Source: Protopterus annectens
Lineage: Eukaryota > Chordata > Ceratodontiformes > Protopteridae
NCBI RefSeq assembly: GCF_019279795.1
Contig: NC_056743.1
Span: 867,655,364-867,719,363 of the forward strand
Direction of reading: 5' to 3'
Length of the DNA: 64,000 nucleotides
Under the pieces are notes generated by a model. The model was given only the letters and a program-made list of their open reading frames with translations. It did no database searches and was not told where the DNA came from. Of this stretch, positions 54,414 through 64,000 are shown in pieces. Made by a program: the position numbers and the translations under genes. Numbering within the stretch: the first letter of the stretch is position 1; each line of letters begins with the position of its first letter.

Positions 54414-56249
54414 GTGACAAGATTTTTGTCCAGTTCAAAGTTTTTGATTAGTTTGCAGTGCGTCAGGTGGATCCAGGAGGCGCGCTCCGCTATCTTGACT
54501 GCGGTAGGTGTCGACAGAAGCACTTGATATGGACCTTCCCACTTTGGTGACGCCTAATTCTTCTTTATTGTCTTTACCCAGATCCAGGTACCTGGGACCA
54601 CTGCCACTTCTGGCAGTCTGGTTTGTTCTTTATCTGAAACAGAATTTGACTACAACAAATGTTTAGAATTTAACAGATTTCTCATGTACTCTGCGAGTGT
54701 ACAGTCGGCTTCCTGGTCTGCGGGCATGAGAGGTTTCCACTGAGGTATATAATAAGCCCTTTCAAATAGTTTTTCAAAAGGAGTCAATCCTTTTGCATTT
54801 GGAACAGTTCTCATGCTAAACAGTGCCAGGGGCAGACAGTACACCCAATTCCTCTGTGGTTTTACTATTAACTTTCTTAGCTTACTCTTTAAAATCCCAT
54901 TATGCCTCTCTACTAGCCCTGCAGATTGTGGGTGGTATGCACAATGAATTTTTTAAAGAAATACCAAAATGTTTACTTAACTGTTGTATGGTCTGGCTTA
55001 CGAAGTGTGTGCCGTTGTCACTGTAGATCCTTTCCGGAATGCCGAATCTAGGGATGATTTTTTTAACGAGAACTTTTGCCACCATTGCTGCGTCTGGATG
55101 TTTAGTTGGAAAGGCTTCCACCCATCTGGAAAACATATCTACAATGACAAGACAATACTTCTTGCTTTCACATTTGTTCAATTCTATAAAATCCATACAG
55201 ATAGTATGGATGGATACGGTGGTGTAGGGAAACTCCCTTGCTTGGGCTTCAACGCCCCTTGTGCATGATGTTTATTACAAACGTGACACATCGAACAAAA
55301 GTTTTTTTTAGAGTAGTTTAAGAATCCGTATGTCATGAACACTTGGTTCACCAGCTGTACCATCCCCCCTGTTGAGACATGGCACTGCCCATGGCTCAAC
55401 AAAGCTGCATATCTAAACAAATTAGACGGCAATATTGGTTTCCCTGCTCCTCGTTTTACCAATCTTTGTTTTTCAGCTTGCATAGTAAGTGTCTGCATTA
55501 TTTTTAACATTTCTAAGTCTAAAATCTCAGAGGGTTGTAATTTCTCATTCAAAAGAAATACTTTTGAAGCTGCCTGTTTTGCAGCTGTATCAGCTCTCGC
55601 ATTACCTTTTGAAATCCTATCCTGTTGCTTGGTATGAGCTGTGCATTTACAAATAGCTACTTTCTGAGGTAACTGAATAGATTCTAAGAGATCTAAAATA
55701 AACTGTGCATGATTGATTGGTTTGCCAGTAGATGTTATCATTCCTCGATTTTTCCACTGTTGCGCAAAGACATGTACAGTAGAGAAAGCGTACTGGCTGT
55801 CAGTAAAAATGTTTACACATTTACCCTTTGCTAAGGTACATGCCCGTGTTAAGGCAATCCATTTTGCTGCCTGTGCAGATAAATTGTGTGGTAAAGATTT
55901 TGCCTCTATAATGTCAGTATCAGAAATTACTGCATATCCTACTAGGTTTTGTCCTGCAGGACCCCTTTTGTACGAGCCATCTACGTAGTATGTCACCTCG
56001 GCATCATTTAAGGGGACATCCGTGAGATTTTTTTTTACACAGTGCCTTTTGCTCAATCACCTGCAGGCAGCTGTGTGGTGTGCCATCTGCTGGGGTTGGG
56101 AGCAAGGTAGAAGGGTTCAAAGTCATACATCGTTCAATTGTCATATGAGGTTGGCTCAACAATATAGTCATACAGGAAAGATGCCTAGCAGGGAAAGATA
56201 TGCTACCTTCTCTTGCAGTAAAATAATCGCGACTGCATGAGGCATACAC
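54401..56249 (-). pseudogene. pol: Retroviral pol: RNase H and integrase, broken
   Basis: RNase H begins near 56010 with VTYYVDGSYKRGPAG (first Asp). The integrase zinc finger is around 55270-55400 (HGQCH, CSMCHVC). The core has VDMFSRWVEAFP (first Asp) and YSDNGTHF (second Asp). After a frameshift near 54940 the reading recovers HPQSAGLVERHNG, with the catalytic Glu. The C-terminal GPY-type motif ([10 protein letters not shown]) is near 54522-54540. The stop at 54401 lies inside the env start, the usual gammaretroviral overlap. Confidence 0.9.
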
Positions 56250-57330
56250 GATGTGAGAGGGTGGAACAAAACTACTGAGGCCGAAGCCTGTACTGCCATT
56301 GCAGCTGCAACTACTGCTTGTACACAGTGAGGTAAAGACCGTGCCACTGGGTCCAGTTGTGATGAATAATAAGCAATAGGGCGTTGCTTGTCCCCATGCT
56401 GCTGTGTTAACACTGATGTCATATAACCTTGCTTACAATCTACAGTTTGGAAAAAACGTTTATGATAGTTTGGTAATCCCAAAACTAATGAGGACGCTAT
56501 TAACCGTTTCAGTTTGCAGAAAGCAGGTTCTGCTTCTGGTGTCCATTGTAACAAATCCTGTGCTGCCATAGGCTTTTCATAAATTAGGTTAGTCAGCAGT
56601 GCAGATTCCAAGGCATAGTTTGGAATCCAGCTCCGACAAAAATTAGTCGTACCCAGGAAGGACATCATTTCCTTCTTGGTAGTGGGTTTTGGTGCTTGTA
56701 AAATCGCTATTTTTTTTGTCCTCATCTAATGTCCTACCCTCCTTGGATATTACATATCCTAGGTATTTAACTTGTTTTTTCCAAAGCTGCAGTTTATTTT
56801 GTTTACTTTATGTCCTTCAGTGGCTAAAAATTGTAACAGCGTTATGGTATCTTCTTTGCAATCTTGCTGGGTGGGGGCCGCCAGCAGGATATCATCAACA
56901 TAAAGTAAAATCTGACTACCTCCCGGTGGGGTAAATCCCGCCAAGTTGCTTGCCATTTCTTGTGAGAATATTGTCGGGCTTTTACAATATCCCTGTGGTA
57001 GTCGCGTATATGTATACCTTTTCCCCTGAAATGTGAATGCAAACCAAAACTGGCTGTCAGGGTGCATCGGTATCGACAAGAACGCACTGCTGATATCTAC
57101 CACAGAAAAATATTTCTGTTGAGGTTTTAAATCATTTAACAGGGTGTGTGGGTCTGGCACCGTAGGTGCCCTTGGTATTACTGCGTCATTTACAGCTTGT
57201 AAATTTTGGACCATACGCCACTCTCCATTCACTTTCTTAACAGGAAATAAGGGCATGTTACATGGTGAATCAGGAGATTCCACCAGCACCCCTTCCTTAA
57301 GTAAAGCTGCTATAATAGGTTTGATTCCTA
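56168..57330 (-). pseudogene. pol: Retroviral pol: reverse transcriptase, broken
   Basis: Frame 56759-57289 starts at the fingers (ESPDSPCNMPLFPVKK) and shows YFSVVDISSAFLSIPMH (first Asp) and YTRLPQGYCKSPTIF. The catalytic box is ILLYVDDILLA (YVDD at 56891-56902). A frameshift near 56740 leads to 56168-56725 (thumb and connection: KEMMSFLGTTNFCRSWIPNY and KQRPIAYYSSQLDPVA). The YVDD and LPQG blocks are class I type. Confidence 0.92.
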
Positions 57331-58413
57331 CCTTTGCATCTTTTCTTAAGGGATACTGTCTTTTCTGTGGTCTAAATGCTGACTTTGGCGTAATAGTAAC
57401 TGGTCCTGCTGTACGAATAAGTCCTACATCTGATTTTCCTGTTGATCAGAGAGTTTCTGGTATATTTTGTAAGGCATTCTCTTCCTCCTTCAATAGGAGT
57501 GCTAATCAGCTGTCCTTGCTAGACTGCAAGTGTACAGCTGGGTGGGTCTCAGTTATTCAATTCAACTTCTGCATTTGTACTCCCTGTTCTGACAGTTCTA
57601 ACTCTGTCTGCTTTTTCCACTTCGTGACTTTTTCTCCTAAGTCTACCCATTTTACATTCTTGTCCTTAGTTAAGCTAACATGTGGTAATTGATTAGATTT
57701 ATAGAGTGCAAAGAACTCATGGGGCAATGGACAGCTGGCTACACTGTTCCCTTCGGTTTACTTCCTCAATCCACCTGTGTGCCTGAGGAATTTCTAATTG
57801 ATGTTGCTTTTTTACCCGACCTTTAGAATCGGTTTTAAGCTGTTTGACAAGTTTGACAAGTGAGGACTTTTTTAATTTACCATCAAATTCATACTTATTA
57901 ACTCATTTTGAATAGTATTTAATATTATCAGCACGCTGTGACTGCATGTATTTTGCGTCTTCGGTTAACGGCGGATTTTGGGGTCTTTTTGTGCAATTAT
58001 TACCCATTTTTGTTCTACCCTTTTAATCGTTACGCAACTCCTTATTTTTTAACGTGGTACCAAGGATTTTGTTATAGTCTCTTTACAATGACTGCCTACC
58101 TACTCTGTTTTCCTGATCTATGACAAGACAGTAATTTTTTTGTCCCTGACTTGTAAAAACAGTCTCAACAAAACAATACAAATTTAGTCCCTGATCTAAA
58201 ACAGAAAAAAAAGGTAGATTCACCTTATCTGAGCCTTCGTGATTGATCACCTGGTTCGTGTAAACCCGTCTTTCAGTCACAGATCAGAAAGTGGCTGGCC
58301 TCTTTTGTACAACAATTCAGTCAGAGGGCTTTTCAAATAAGAAGAACCAATGTGGTTTCTTCCCCGTACGGTTTCAAGCCATCTGGCCTATCTGATCCGA
58401 GGCGAAGTGAGGG
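57331..58413 (-). other. Retroviral leader and pre-pol region lacking gag
   Basis: RT upstream sequence can be followed to about 57420 (VGLIRTAGPVTITPKSAF). Further upstream only short frames remain (58083-58280 has a 65-codon frame of unknown identity). No matrix, capsid, CCHC nucleocapsid or DTGA protease motif was found. A large deletion or deep decay is likely. Confidence 0.6.
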
Positions 58414-58432
58414 TTTCCGGTCCGAAGGACCA
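58414..58432 (-). promoter_or_regulatory. Candidate primer-binding site, tRNA-Tyr type
   Basis: Minus strand TGGTCCTTCGGACCGGAAA lies 3 bases after the LTR's CA end. It matches the complement of the vertebrate tRNA-Tyr 3' end (TGGTCCTTCGAGCCGGAA, from memory) apart from a GAG/GGA difference. It would prime minus-strand DNA synthesis. Confidence 0.6.
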
Positions 58433-58435
58433 ATC

Positions 58436-58560
58436 TGCCAAAGGAAAAAACTTCAAAGACCAATACACGTAAGGTTCAGTTAAGGCACATTTAATAACTT
58501 GCAGCAAGGAGACAAAAACATGCAAATACAAGAGGGGGCTGTGAGCTTTTAGAAAAAATA
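58436..58560 (-). repeat. 5' LTR-like end of the retrovirus, partial or divergent
   Basis: Plus strand starts TGCCAAAGGAAAAAACTTC, the same as the 3' LTR after two changes. Past about 25 bp it aligns only loosely (tttaataacttgcag versus tttattattttcttgac). An outer CA end was not found. Confidence 0.6.
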
Positions 58561-58581
58561 TTTTTATGGTATTTGTTATTT

Positions 58582-58668
58582 ATATTACATGTTTTTAAAC
58601 TAATAAATTAAAAGTTCATTTTAATTACACTACAAAAATGTAATATGTGGCACGATTGTATAAACTCT
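58582..58668. repeat. Direct repeat, first copy (87 bp)
   Basis: atattacatgtttttaaact ... gattgtataaactct. Matches 58898-58989 with a few substitutions and small insertions. The SINE lies exactly between the copies. Confidence 0.9.
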
Positions 58669-58897
58669 AAACAGCTGTGGTGGTGTTGCGGTAGTGTTGT
58701 CGCCTCACAGTTAGACGTTGCACGTTCGATTCTCAGAGCGTCTTCTGTGTATCGACATGCGTGAATGGGCGTTCCTTAGTTGAAGGTTGTGCGTTAGGCC
58801 CGGCAAGCCAGCATGTAAAAATCTACTGCCAATCATTAGCGGATCGGAGTTCCGCTGTGGCGACCCCTAACTGGGAAAAGCCAAAAGACAGTTTAAG
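58669..58897 (+). mobile_element. tRNA-derived SINE with RTE-type 3' tail
   Basis: Head tggtgttgcggtagtgttgt (A-box region) and cgttcgattct (B box, 58723-58733). The tail gctgtggcgacccctaactg ggaaaagcc (58853-58883) is nearly identical to the end of the RTE LINE at 20307-20335. A shared tail lets the LINE enzyme copy the SINE. Confidence 0.88.
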
Positions 58898-58989
58898 ATA
58901 TTACATGTTTTTAAAGTAATAAATTAAAAGTTCATTTTAATTACACTACAAAAAATTATATTATGTGGCACTATGATTGTATAAACTCT
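58898..58989. repeat. Direct repeat, second copy (92 bp)
   Basis: Partner of 58582-58668. Its length is far above any normal SINE target-site duplication. Confidence 0.9.
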
Positions 58990-59896
58990 GTTTTTTAGGG
59001 ACTGTTTAAGTTAGTAGATTAAATGTGTTTTTAAATGGTTTAAGTACACACTGTTATACATTATTTTCCTTGTTTTTATTGGTTACAAATTAAACTGCTG
59101 ATTGTATTAAAGGTGGTGGCTTGGAGAGAAAATTTATCTGAAGAAGTTGTGGGAAGAAAACGTAAATTTGAGCTTGTCAGCATTTATCTTGGATGTCTGT
59201 TCGTGTATTTATTAAAGTCTGTTGATTGCTACTACCGGTTGGAACCCTTGTGCTTTTTTTTTTCCTGTTACTGGTTTACTGCAAGCACTTTCCGACTTTG
59301 GTTTTTGTAACCACTAATCTGTCTTTTTTCGTCATGCTACACAGCTGATAGAGTCTTTGTCCGTTATCAAGTGATAGCTTTTTCAAGGACCTCCATGCCT
59401 CATCTTGTAATCTGAAAAGAATTAGGTGCAATTTTGTCAGCCATTAGTTACAAGCAGCTTTGAAGTGTCTGAGTATTTAAGAGGCGTTAGCTTTGGAAAT
59501 GCAATACAAGACTGGTTTATATTGCAATGGCAACACAGGGGTCAGAGATGGAGCTGGACAAGTTACTGTTTGTTAAGTCCCTAATAATATATTATTTTTT
59601 TTTTAAAAGGAGATAAAGTAAGGTTGTGGGGACATTTTTTAATTTGCATTTTAACTGTGAAAGTTAAGATGTAGTGGGTAACTAACAGATGGAGTAAAGC
59701 ACATAGCTCTCAACCTTCCATCTTTAAAATGGGGAACACTAGCCCTCATAACGTGGAAAAAATGGGCAAAAAGTGGAACACATACTAATGAGTAACTACC
59801 AACATCAACTAGGAAGGTCATATAGGATGGTTAAAACATACTGATTTTAACTTGTCAAAAAGATATTTTAATGAATAGGATTCATTTCTATTAACA
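58990..59896. other. Unassigned AT-rich sequence
   Basis: A 65-codon open frame at 59113-59310 has no support. At 59702-59718, catagctctcaacc resembles the MITE terminus CATACCTCTCAAC at 17984. A matching inverted end was not found, so this may be half an element. Confidence 0.45.
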
Positions 59897-60212
59897 TAGG
59901 TTCATAGGCTCATAGGTAGGTCCTAGGCTACTGGCCAAGTCAAAAAGGTACCCTGGCTTTGGTCACCCAAGAAAATTATTTTCCTGTGACCCTGTCGAGC
60001 AGAGCCACAGAAGTGATCCCCGGGGTGAATTTCCTATCTCCCATCCAATCATCAAGATTGTTCTTGAAGAGTGCTAATGAGGAGCTTTGTTTGATATAGA
60101 TAGGTAAGTTTGTTCCAGAGTATGGGAAATCTCTGGGACAGGAATCTATTGCTCCAACATGTTCTGTCTATTGTGGTGACAAGGTTTAGGTCCCTAGAGC
60201 ATGTAGCTTGGA

Positions 60213-60646
60213 GGGTTCCTATTGCATGATCGAACTTCAACAAGTTAGAACCCTACATGGTCGAAACCATATAGTCGAACTTGCAGAAGTTCGATCACGT
60301 AAAAAATAAATAAATAAAACATGCAACAGCCCCCCTGCACCCCCCACACCCCCTGCTCTTTAAATATACCAACCTCCGAGACCGCACTACAGTACGGAAA
60401 GGGAATATTTCCCTTTACTGCACTACAGTGCAATCTCGGAGTTGGTATATTTAAAGAGCAGGGGGTGTGCGGGGCGCAGCCCCCCATGTGGGGGGTGCAG
60501 GGGGGCTTGTCCCCTTGCTTGCAACAGTTAGTTTACTGTTACATGTTTAATTTTTTTTCCATGTTCGAAGTTTTGAAACTTCGAACAGACAAGTTCAATA
60601 CTGTCGTGTTGAAAGTTTCAAAACTTAGATCACGTAATAGGAACCC
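60213..60646. mobile_element. Foldback-type DNA element (434 bp) inside CR1
   Basis: Ends GGGTTCCTATTGCATGATC (60213) and inverse ...GATCACGTAATAGGAACCC (60646). It is flanked by gtagcttgga (60203-60212) and gtagctcgga (60647-60656), a 10-bp duplication with one mismatch. Inside are large inverted arms around 60330-60460 (ctgctctttaaatata, ccaacctccgaga and its inverse). Removing it rejoins the CR1 C-terminal reading. Duplication length suggests a Mutator-like origin, but that is uncertain. Confidence 0.82.
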
Positions 60647-61849
60647 GTAGCTCGGAGTGATTGGGATTTCTTTAAGTGGAGCACGCCCAGCAGTTCTGGG
60701 TTTGACACAGCTTTGCATGCTAGACAGAGATTGCCTCTGAGTAGGCGATATGCGACGGAGTAAAACTGGTGTTTTTTGAGACGGTCTGCGTAAGGGCATC
60801 TGTTTGAGGACAGTAATCCTCTTTGTGAGGTATTTCTGCGGCCATTCTAGTTGTTGTCTTGTGAGGTACATACCAAAGGGGCATTGTACTCTATAATGGG
60901 TCTAATGAGTGATGAGTAGAGGGGAACAATGACCTCTTTTCCTGGATGAGAAACCTTTCGTGATGAGGTGGGTGTGCCATGTAGAAGGATTTCCTGACTA
61001 CTGTTGTGATGTGATTACCAAAGGAGAGACTACTGTCCACCTGTGTCCCAAGGTCTCATCACACTTTCGGTGTTAAGTAGACTACCATCTATGTGGTAGT
61101 TCATGGGTACAGAGATTTGACCCAAAGGGATGACAATGCACTTTTTGGGACTGAGCTTGAGGCCATGGCTTTGACACCAGGCATCTGTCTCAGTGAGGCC
61201 CTTTTGTAGGATGTCCACATCATTAGGAGTTTTGATTATGGCTCCTAGTTTGCAGTCATCTGCAAACTTCATTAGCCAAAGACCTTCTGTGTTAGCCTGT
61301 ACTTCTGAGAAGTAGATACCAGGAGCGGACCCAGGACTGAATCCTGTGGTACTCCACTTGTCACTGGTCTGAAGTCGGATTTGGAGTCTGCTACTTTCAC
61401 AGTGTGGGTTCTGTCAGTGAGCCAGTTGGCAACCCATCTTGTGACACAGGGATTTATATCTAGTTTACTGAGTTTATCTATAGTTCCAGAGTGGGGGATG
61501 GTGTCAAAAGCCTTGGTGAGATCTAGATAGGCTGTAGGAACCACCTTACGCTTTCATCTACAGCTTTGCTGACCACTTCAAAGTCTATCAGGTTTAGAAG
61601 GCATGATCTGCCTTTTACAAACCTGAACTGGGTGAGGTCCAGAGTTTGGAGATTACCAATGTCACTGTTTATAAGTTCCATGATGATACGTTCCATAGCC
61701 TTGCAGACCAGGCTCGTCAGGCTAATGGGATGGTAGTTCCCGGGGTCCGTGGTGGCTCCCCCCTTTGTGGAGTGTGATAACCATCACTGTGCTCCATTCA
61801 GTGGGCACAAAGCCTGAGGTAAGGCTATGATTGAACATGGTACTTGGGT

Positions 61850-62232
61850 GCGGTGCCAGTTGGCTCCAAATTACGTTGTCGCAGACGCAAGTTGTCGAAT
61901 GAGTCTGTCAAACTGAAAAGCGCGAAAAGGTAAAATAGTGAAGCGGCTTTTCAGTGAAATCTTTCCCTGGGAAAGAATTTGTTTGGCCGCTTTCGCTACT
62001 TTGCCTTTTCGGCACTGTAGTGTGATCTCAGAGTTGGTATATTTAAGTAGGGGGTGTGTGGGGGCACACCTCCACACATTATGTAAAGTTTTATAGTTTT
62101 TTTTTTCTCGAACAGCAATTCTTTTCCCCTTGGAAAAAAATCGCTGTTCGGAGGTTTCGACGTTGTAAGCTTTCGCTTACATGGGGTCGGTTATGTGTCG
62201 CTCGCTCTTCTGAGCGTGTGATATCATAATAT
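61850..62232. mobile_element. Second foldback-related insertion inside CR1
   Basis: The block tctcagagttggtatattta, agtagggggtgtgtgggg (62026-62065) is shared with 60434-60470 of the other element. It also has internal inverted stretches: aaagcgcgaaaaggtaaaat ... gccttttcggc, and gaacagcaattcttttcccc with its inverse at 62125-62150. CR1 coding resumes on both sides. Exact ends and duplication were not fixed. Confidence 0.65.
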
Positions 62233-63599
62233 AGACTCTGCCAGTTCGTTCTGTAGTTCGTGCCAAACGCAGCCTGGGATGTTTTCAGGTCCCATGGATG
62301 CTGTGTTCTTGGCTTTGGAGAGTGTGGTTTTTAGCACTGAACCTATCTGCCAGGATGTTGGCAAAATCAGTTGGTTCTGTATATTTAGTGCCACTGTGCT
62401 GTAACTCAGAGCAGATCGGAGTGTTGCCATTGAGATTCTTGACGACGCTTTGTGGTGGTCTTTAAAATTGGTGGTGATTTTGTTTTCGTAACTAGCTTTG
62501 GAGGACTTTATGAGGGATCTCGGCTTTTTACCGAGGCTGACAAGGGAGTTCCTCCAATCATGGGATTTTACTCCTTTTTGCAACAGTTTCTTTCTTCTGT
62601 TGTAGAGTTTGTTTATGGCAGGGGACCACCAGATTGGCTTCCTTTTTTGGAGGATAGCATCTTGGTTCAGTTAGGGATTGCACGATCCATGCACTCGTGT
62701 AAGTGCTTATAAAGTGCATTTGTGTAGGATTCAGCAGTCATACCTCTATTGTCCATCTGCATGGGTGTCGTGAAATTTGCCACTTCTGTCTTAAGAAGAG
62801 TGAAGTTGGCTTTGGAGAATTTTTTTACGGTGGTTTCCCTAATAAGGGGTGGGGGTGGGATATGGATGTCTAGGGTGATTAGTTTGTGGTCGGATCTGAC
62901 CAACGAGGAATTGACCTCTGGTGTGGAATACCAGTTGCCCATGTTGTTAATGACCAGGTCTAGGATATTGCTGCCCCTGGTGGGGGTGTGGATAAGTTGA
63001 TCTAAGGCACTGGAATTTATGAATAATAGAATTTATGAATTCTAGAAAACAGTGAGCAAGAGAGGTGGTACACGAGTAGTTTTCCTAGTTAATGGTGGGG
63101 TAGTTGAACTCGCCCATTATTAGGGTGTTAGGTTGTACCCTAATATTTTCCAGTGTATCAAGAAATGAGGAGTGGGAATCCTGGGGCAAGCTGGGGCATG
63201 TGTAGCAAGCTACAATTTGGATTGCGGTCTTGCCCAGAGTTAGTTGCACTTGGATAATCTCGGATGCATTATGCTGAGCAACTAGCCTGGAAATGTGGAT
63301 ATCCTTAATGAATATGGACATGCCTCTGCCTTTAGTGTTTTGGTCCACGTTAGGTGGCCGAAAGGTGTGGTATGAATTATAGCCTGGTAATGCAGGGGTG
63401 CTCTCTGGAGCCTTGAACCAGGTCTCTATCACTGCACAGATGTCGATGTTCTCCATTTTAAGGAGTGCCTCAAGTGAGTGCATTTTGAGGTTTAGATTTC
63501 TACCATTGAGTAGCATTACCCTCAGATTTTGCTTGCTTGTACCGGTTACGGTGGTGAGTTTATCATTTGAACCTTGCCTAAAAAAGGCACTATAGGGGT

Positions 63600-64000
63600 G
63601 GCAAGAGCCTTAGCCAGTATCCGGAATCCCAGGGGTGACAGGTGCAGGCCATCTCTAGCAATACATCATGATCTGTCAATCATGTCATCCCAGGTAGACA
63701 GATACTGGATTCCCTTAGAATGACACCAGTAGCTTAGCCAATTTTTGAAGTCGAGCATTTTGTCCTTGAACTGTGGTATCATTCTGGGTGATGACAGGAT
63801 GATACTCAGGGCTAGGGTCATACCTGACTGGGCTACAAGATCGGACAGCTCCTCCATGTCTCTCTTCATGTAGTCCAGGGAGGTACATCTCAGGTCATTC
63901 ACACCAACATGGACAATGACAGAGTCATATTTCTACTTGTTGTGGAGTGACCTAAGTACGTGCATTATGTGGCAGATCCTGGCACCCGACAGGCAGCTGA
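63600..64000 (-). pseudogene. CR1 ORF1: SGNH esterase-like C-terminal part
   Basis: From the edge: CLSGARICHIMHVLRSL, then VIVHVGVNDLRCTSLDYMK (the GxND block of SGNH hydrolases), LSIILSSPRMIP and ARDGLHLSPLGFRILAKAL, which holds the catalytic His of the D-x-x-H motif. The GDS serine block lies beyond 64000. Matches the ORF1 fragment at 34111. Confidence 0.82.

Larger units (their letters stand above)
52597..58560 (-). mobile_element. Endogenous retrovirus, class I (gammaretrovirus-like), defective
   Basis: Minus-strand provirus-like unit. It has a 5' LTR-like end at 58436, a candidate tRNA-Tyr primer site (58414-58432), a leader with no recognisable gag, pol (57330-54401), env (54413-52955), a polypurine tract (52860-52870) and the 3' LTR (52597-52859). 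Gag and protease are not found: only about 1.1 kb separates the leader from RT. Many frameshifts. The two LTR-like ends share the first ~25 bp but diverge beyond that. Confidence 0.9.
60020..63530 (-). pseudogene. CR1 ORF2: AP endonuclease and reverse transcriptase
   Basis: Endonuclease (62667-63516): LLNGRNLNLKMHSL, AVIETWFKAPE (catalytic Glu), LIMGEFNYP (the usual GDFN changed to GEFN) and VRSDHKLITLDIHIP (SDH). RT: the first part is at 62224-62583, interrupted at 62232. Then YLDLTKAFDTIPHSGT, TSGVPQDSVLGPLL (61272-61544) and KFADDCKLGAII (61030-61272). The C-terminus is at 60052-60243 (RDLNLVTTIDRTCWSNRF, QRFPILWNKL), beyond the foldback insertion. The catalytic FADD is intact but the frame is not. 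Confidence 0.9.
59897..64000 (-). mobile_element. CR1 LINE, running off the right edge
   Basis: 3' terminus at 59897-59920 with repeated ctatgaac-type units (cataggttcataggctcata on the plus strand). ORF2 runs from about 63530 to 60020 and ORF1 from 63600 past 64000. Two smaller elements interrupt it (60213-60646 and about 61850-62232). CR1 copies are usually 5'-truncated, and this one keeps at least part of ORF1. Genes are broken by stops and shifts. Confidence 0.9.

Noticed and set aside
54984..56240. Plus-strand cysteine-rich open frames opposite the retroviral pol
   Set aside because: Antisense shadows of RNase H and integrase. The minus-strand readings carry the catalytic motifs.

Overview
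This is eukaryotic, intron/intergenic-type DNA from a vertebrate with a large, transposon-rich genome. No bacterial operons, rRNA or CRISPR are visible. Almost all of the window is explained by broken, nested mobile elements. The mix is DIRS tyrosine-recombinase retrotransposons, CR1, L2-like, L1 and RTE LINEs, a probable Penelope-like element, a Tc1 transposon, hAT MITEs, tRNA-derived SINEs and an endogenous class I (gammaretrovirus-like) retrovirus. This mix suits a lungfish or an amphibian (salamander or caecilian). I cannot choose between them from sequence alone.

Layout. 1-1474: probable Penelope/Neptune-like fragment (-). 1475-6253: 3'-truncated DIRS copy '0' (-). 6760-7020: SINE with an L2-type tail. 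7022-7769 and 13540-14862: two halves of one plus-strand L2-like LINE, split by a minus-strand L2-like LINE (7770 to about 12.1 kb, perhaps to 13.5 kb). 15379-17746: internally deleted DIRS copy 'A'. 17984-18292: hAT MITE. 18613-18711: the only candidate host exon (99 bp, minus strand). 19150-20340: RTE LINE (+). 21098-27318: DIRS copy 'C' of a second family. 28492-29130: hAT MITE. 29.8-33.56 kb: L1 (-). 34.1-34.75 kb: CR1 ORF1 piece. 34913-41938: Tc1 transposon carrying full-length DIRS copy 'B' (35428-40855) inside its transposase gene. 42333-42528: near-perfect hairpin. 42.6-46.96 kb: very decayed DIRS copy 'E', interrupted by a CR1 3' end. 47672-52596: DIRS copy 'D', cut off by the retrovirus (52597 to about 58.56 kb, minus, pol and env remains). 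58582-58989: SINE between two ~90-bp direct repeats. 59.9-64.0 kb: CR1 LINE (-), broken by two foldback-like insertions and running off the window.

How the parts work together. Each DIRS copy reads Gag, then RT/RNase H, then tyrosine recombinase, from high to low coordinates. Copy B shows the complete DIRS end structure: inverted terminal repeats with unequal outer ends, plus an internal complementary region (ICR) that spells the joined ends of a circular intermediate. The two halves of the Tc1 gene rejoin in frame across copy B with no target-site duplication. Two SINE groups have 3' tails matching LINEs in the same window (L2-like and RTE), which points to their likely mobilising partners. 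No protein-coding mobile-element gene here is intact. The window is best read as a nested insertion record, possibly inside a large intron of a minus-strand gene.
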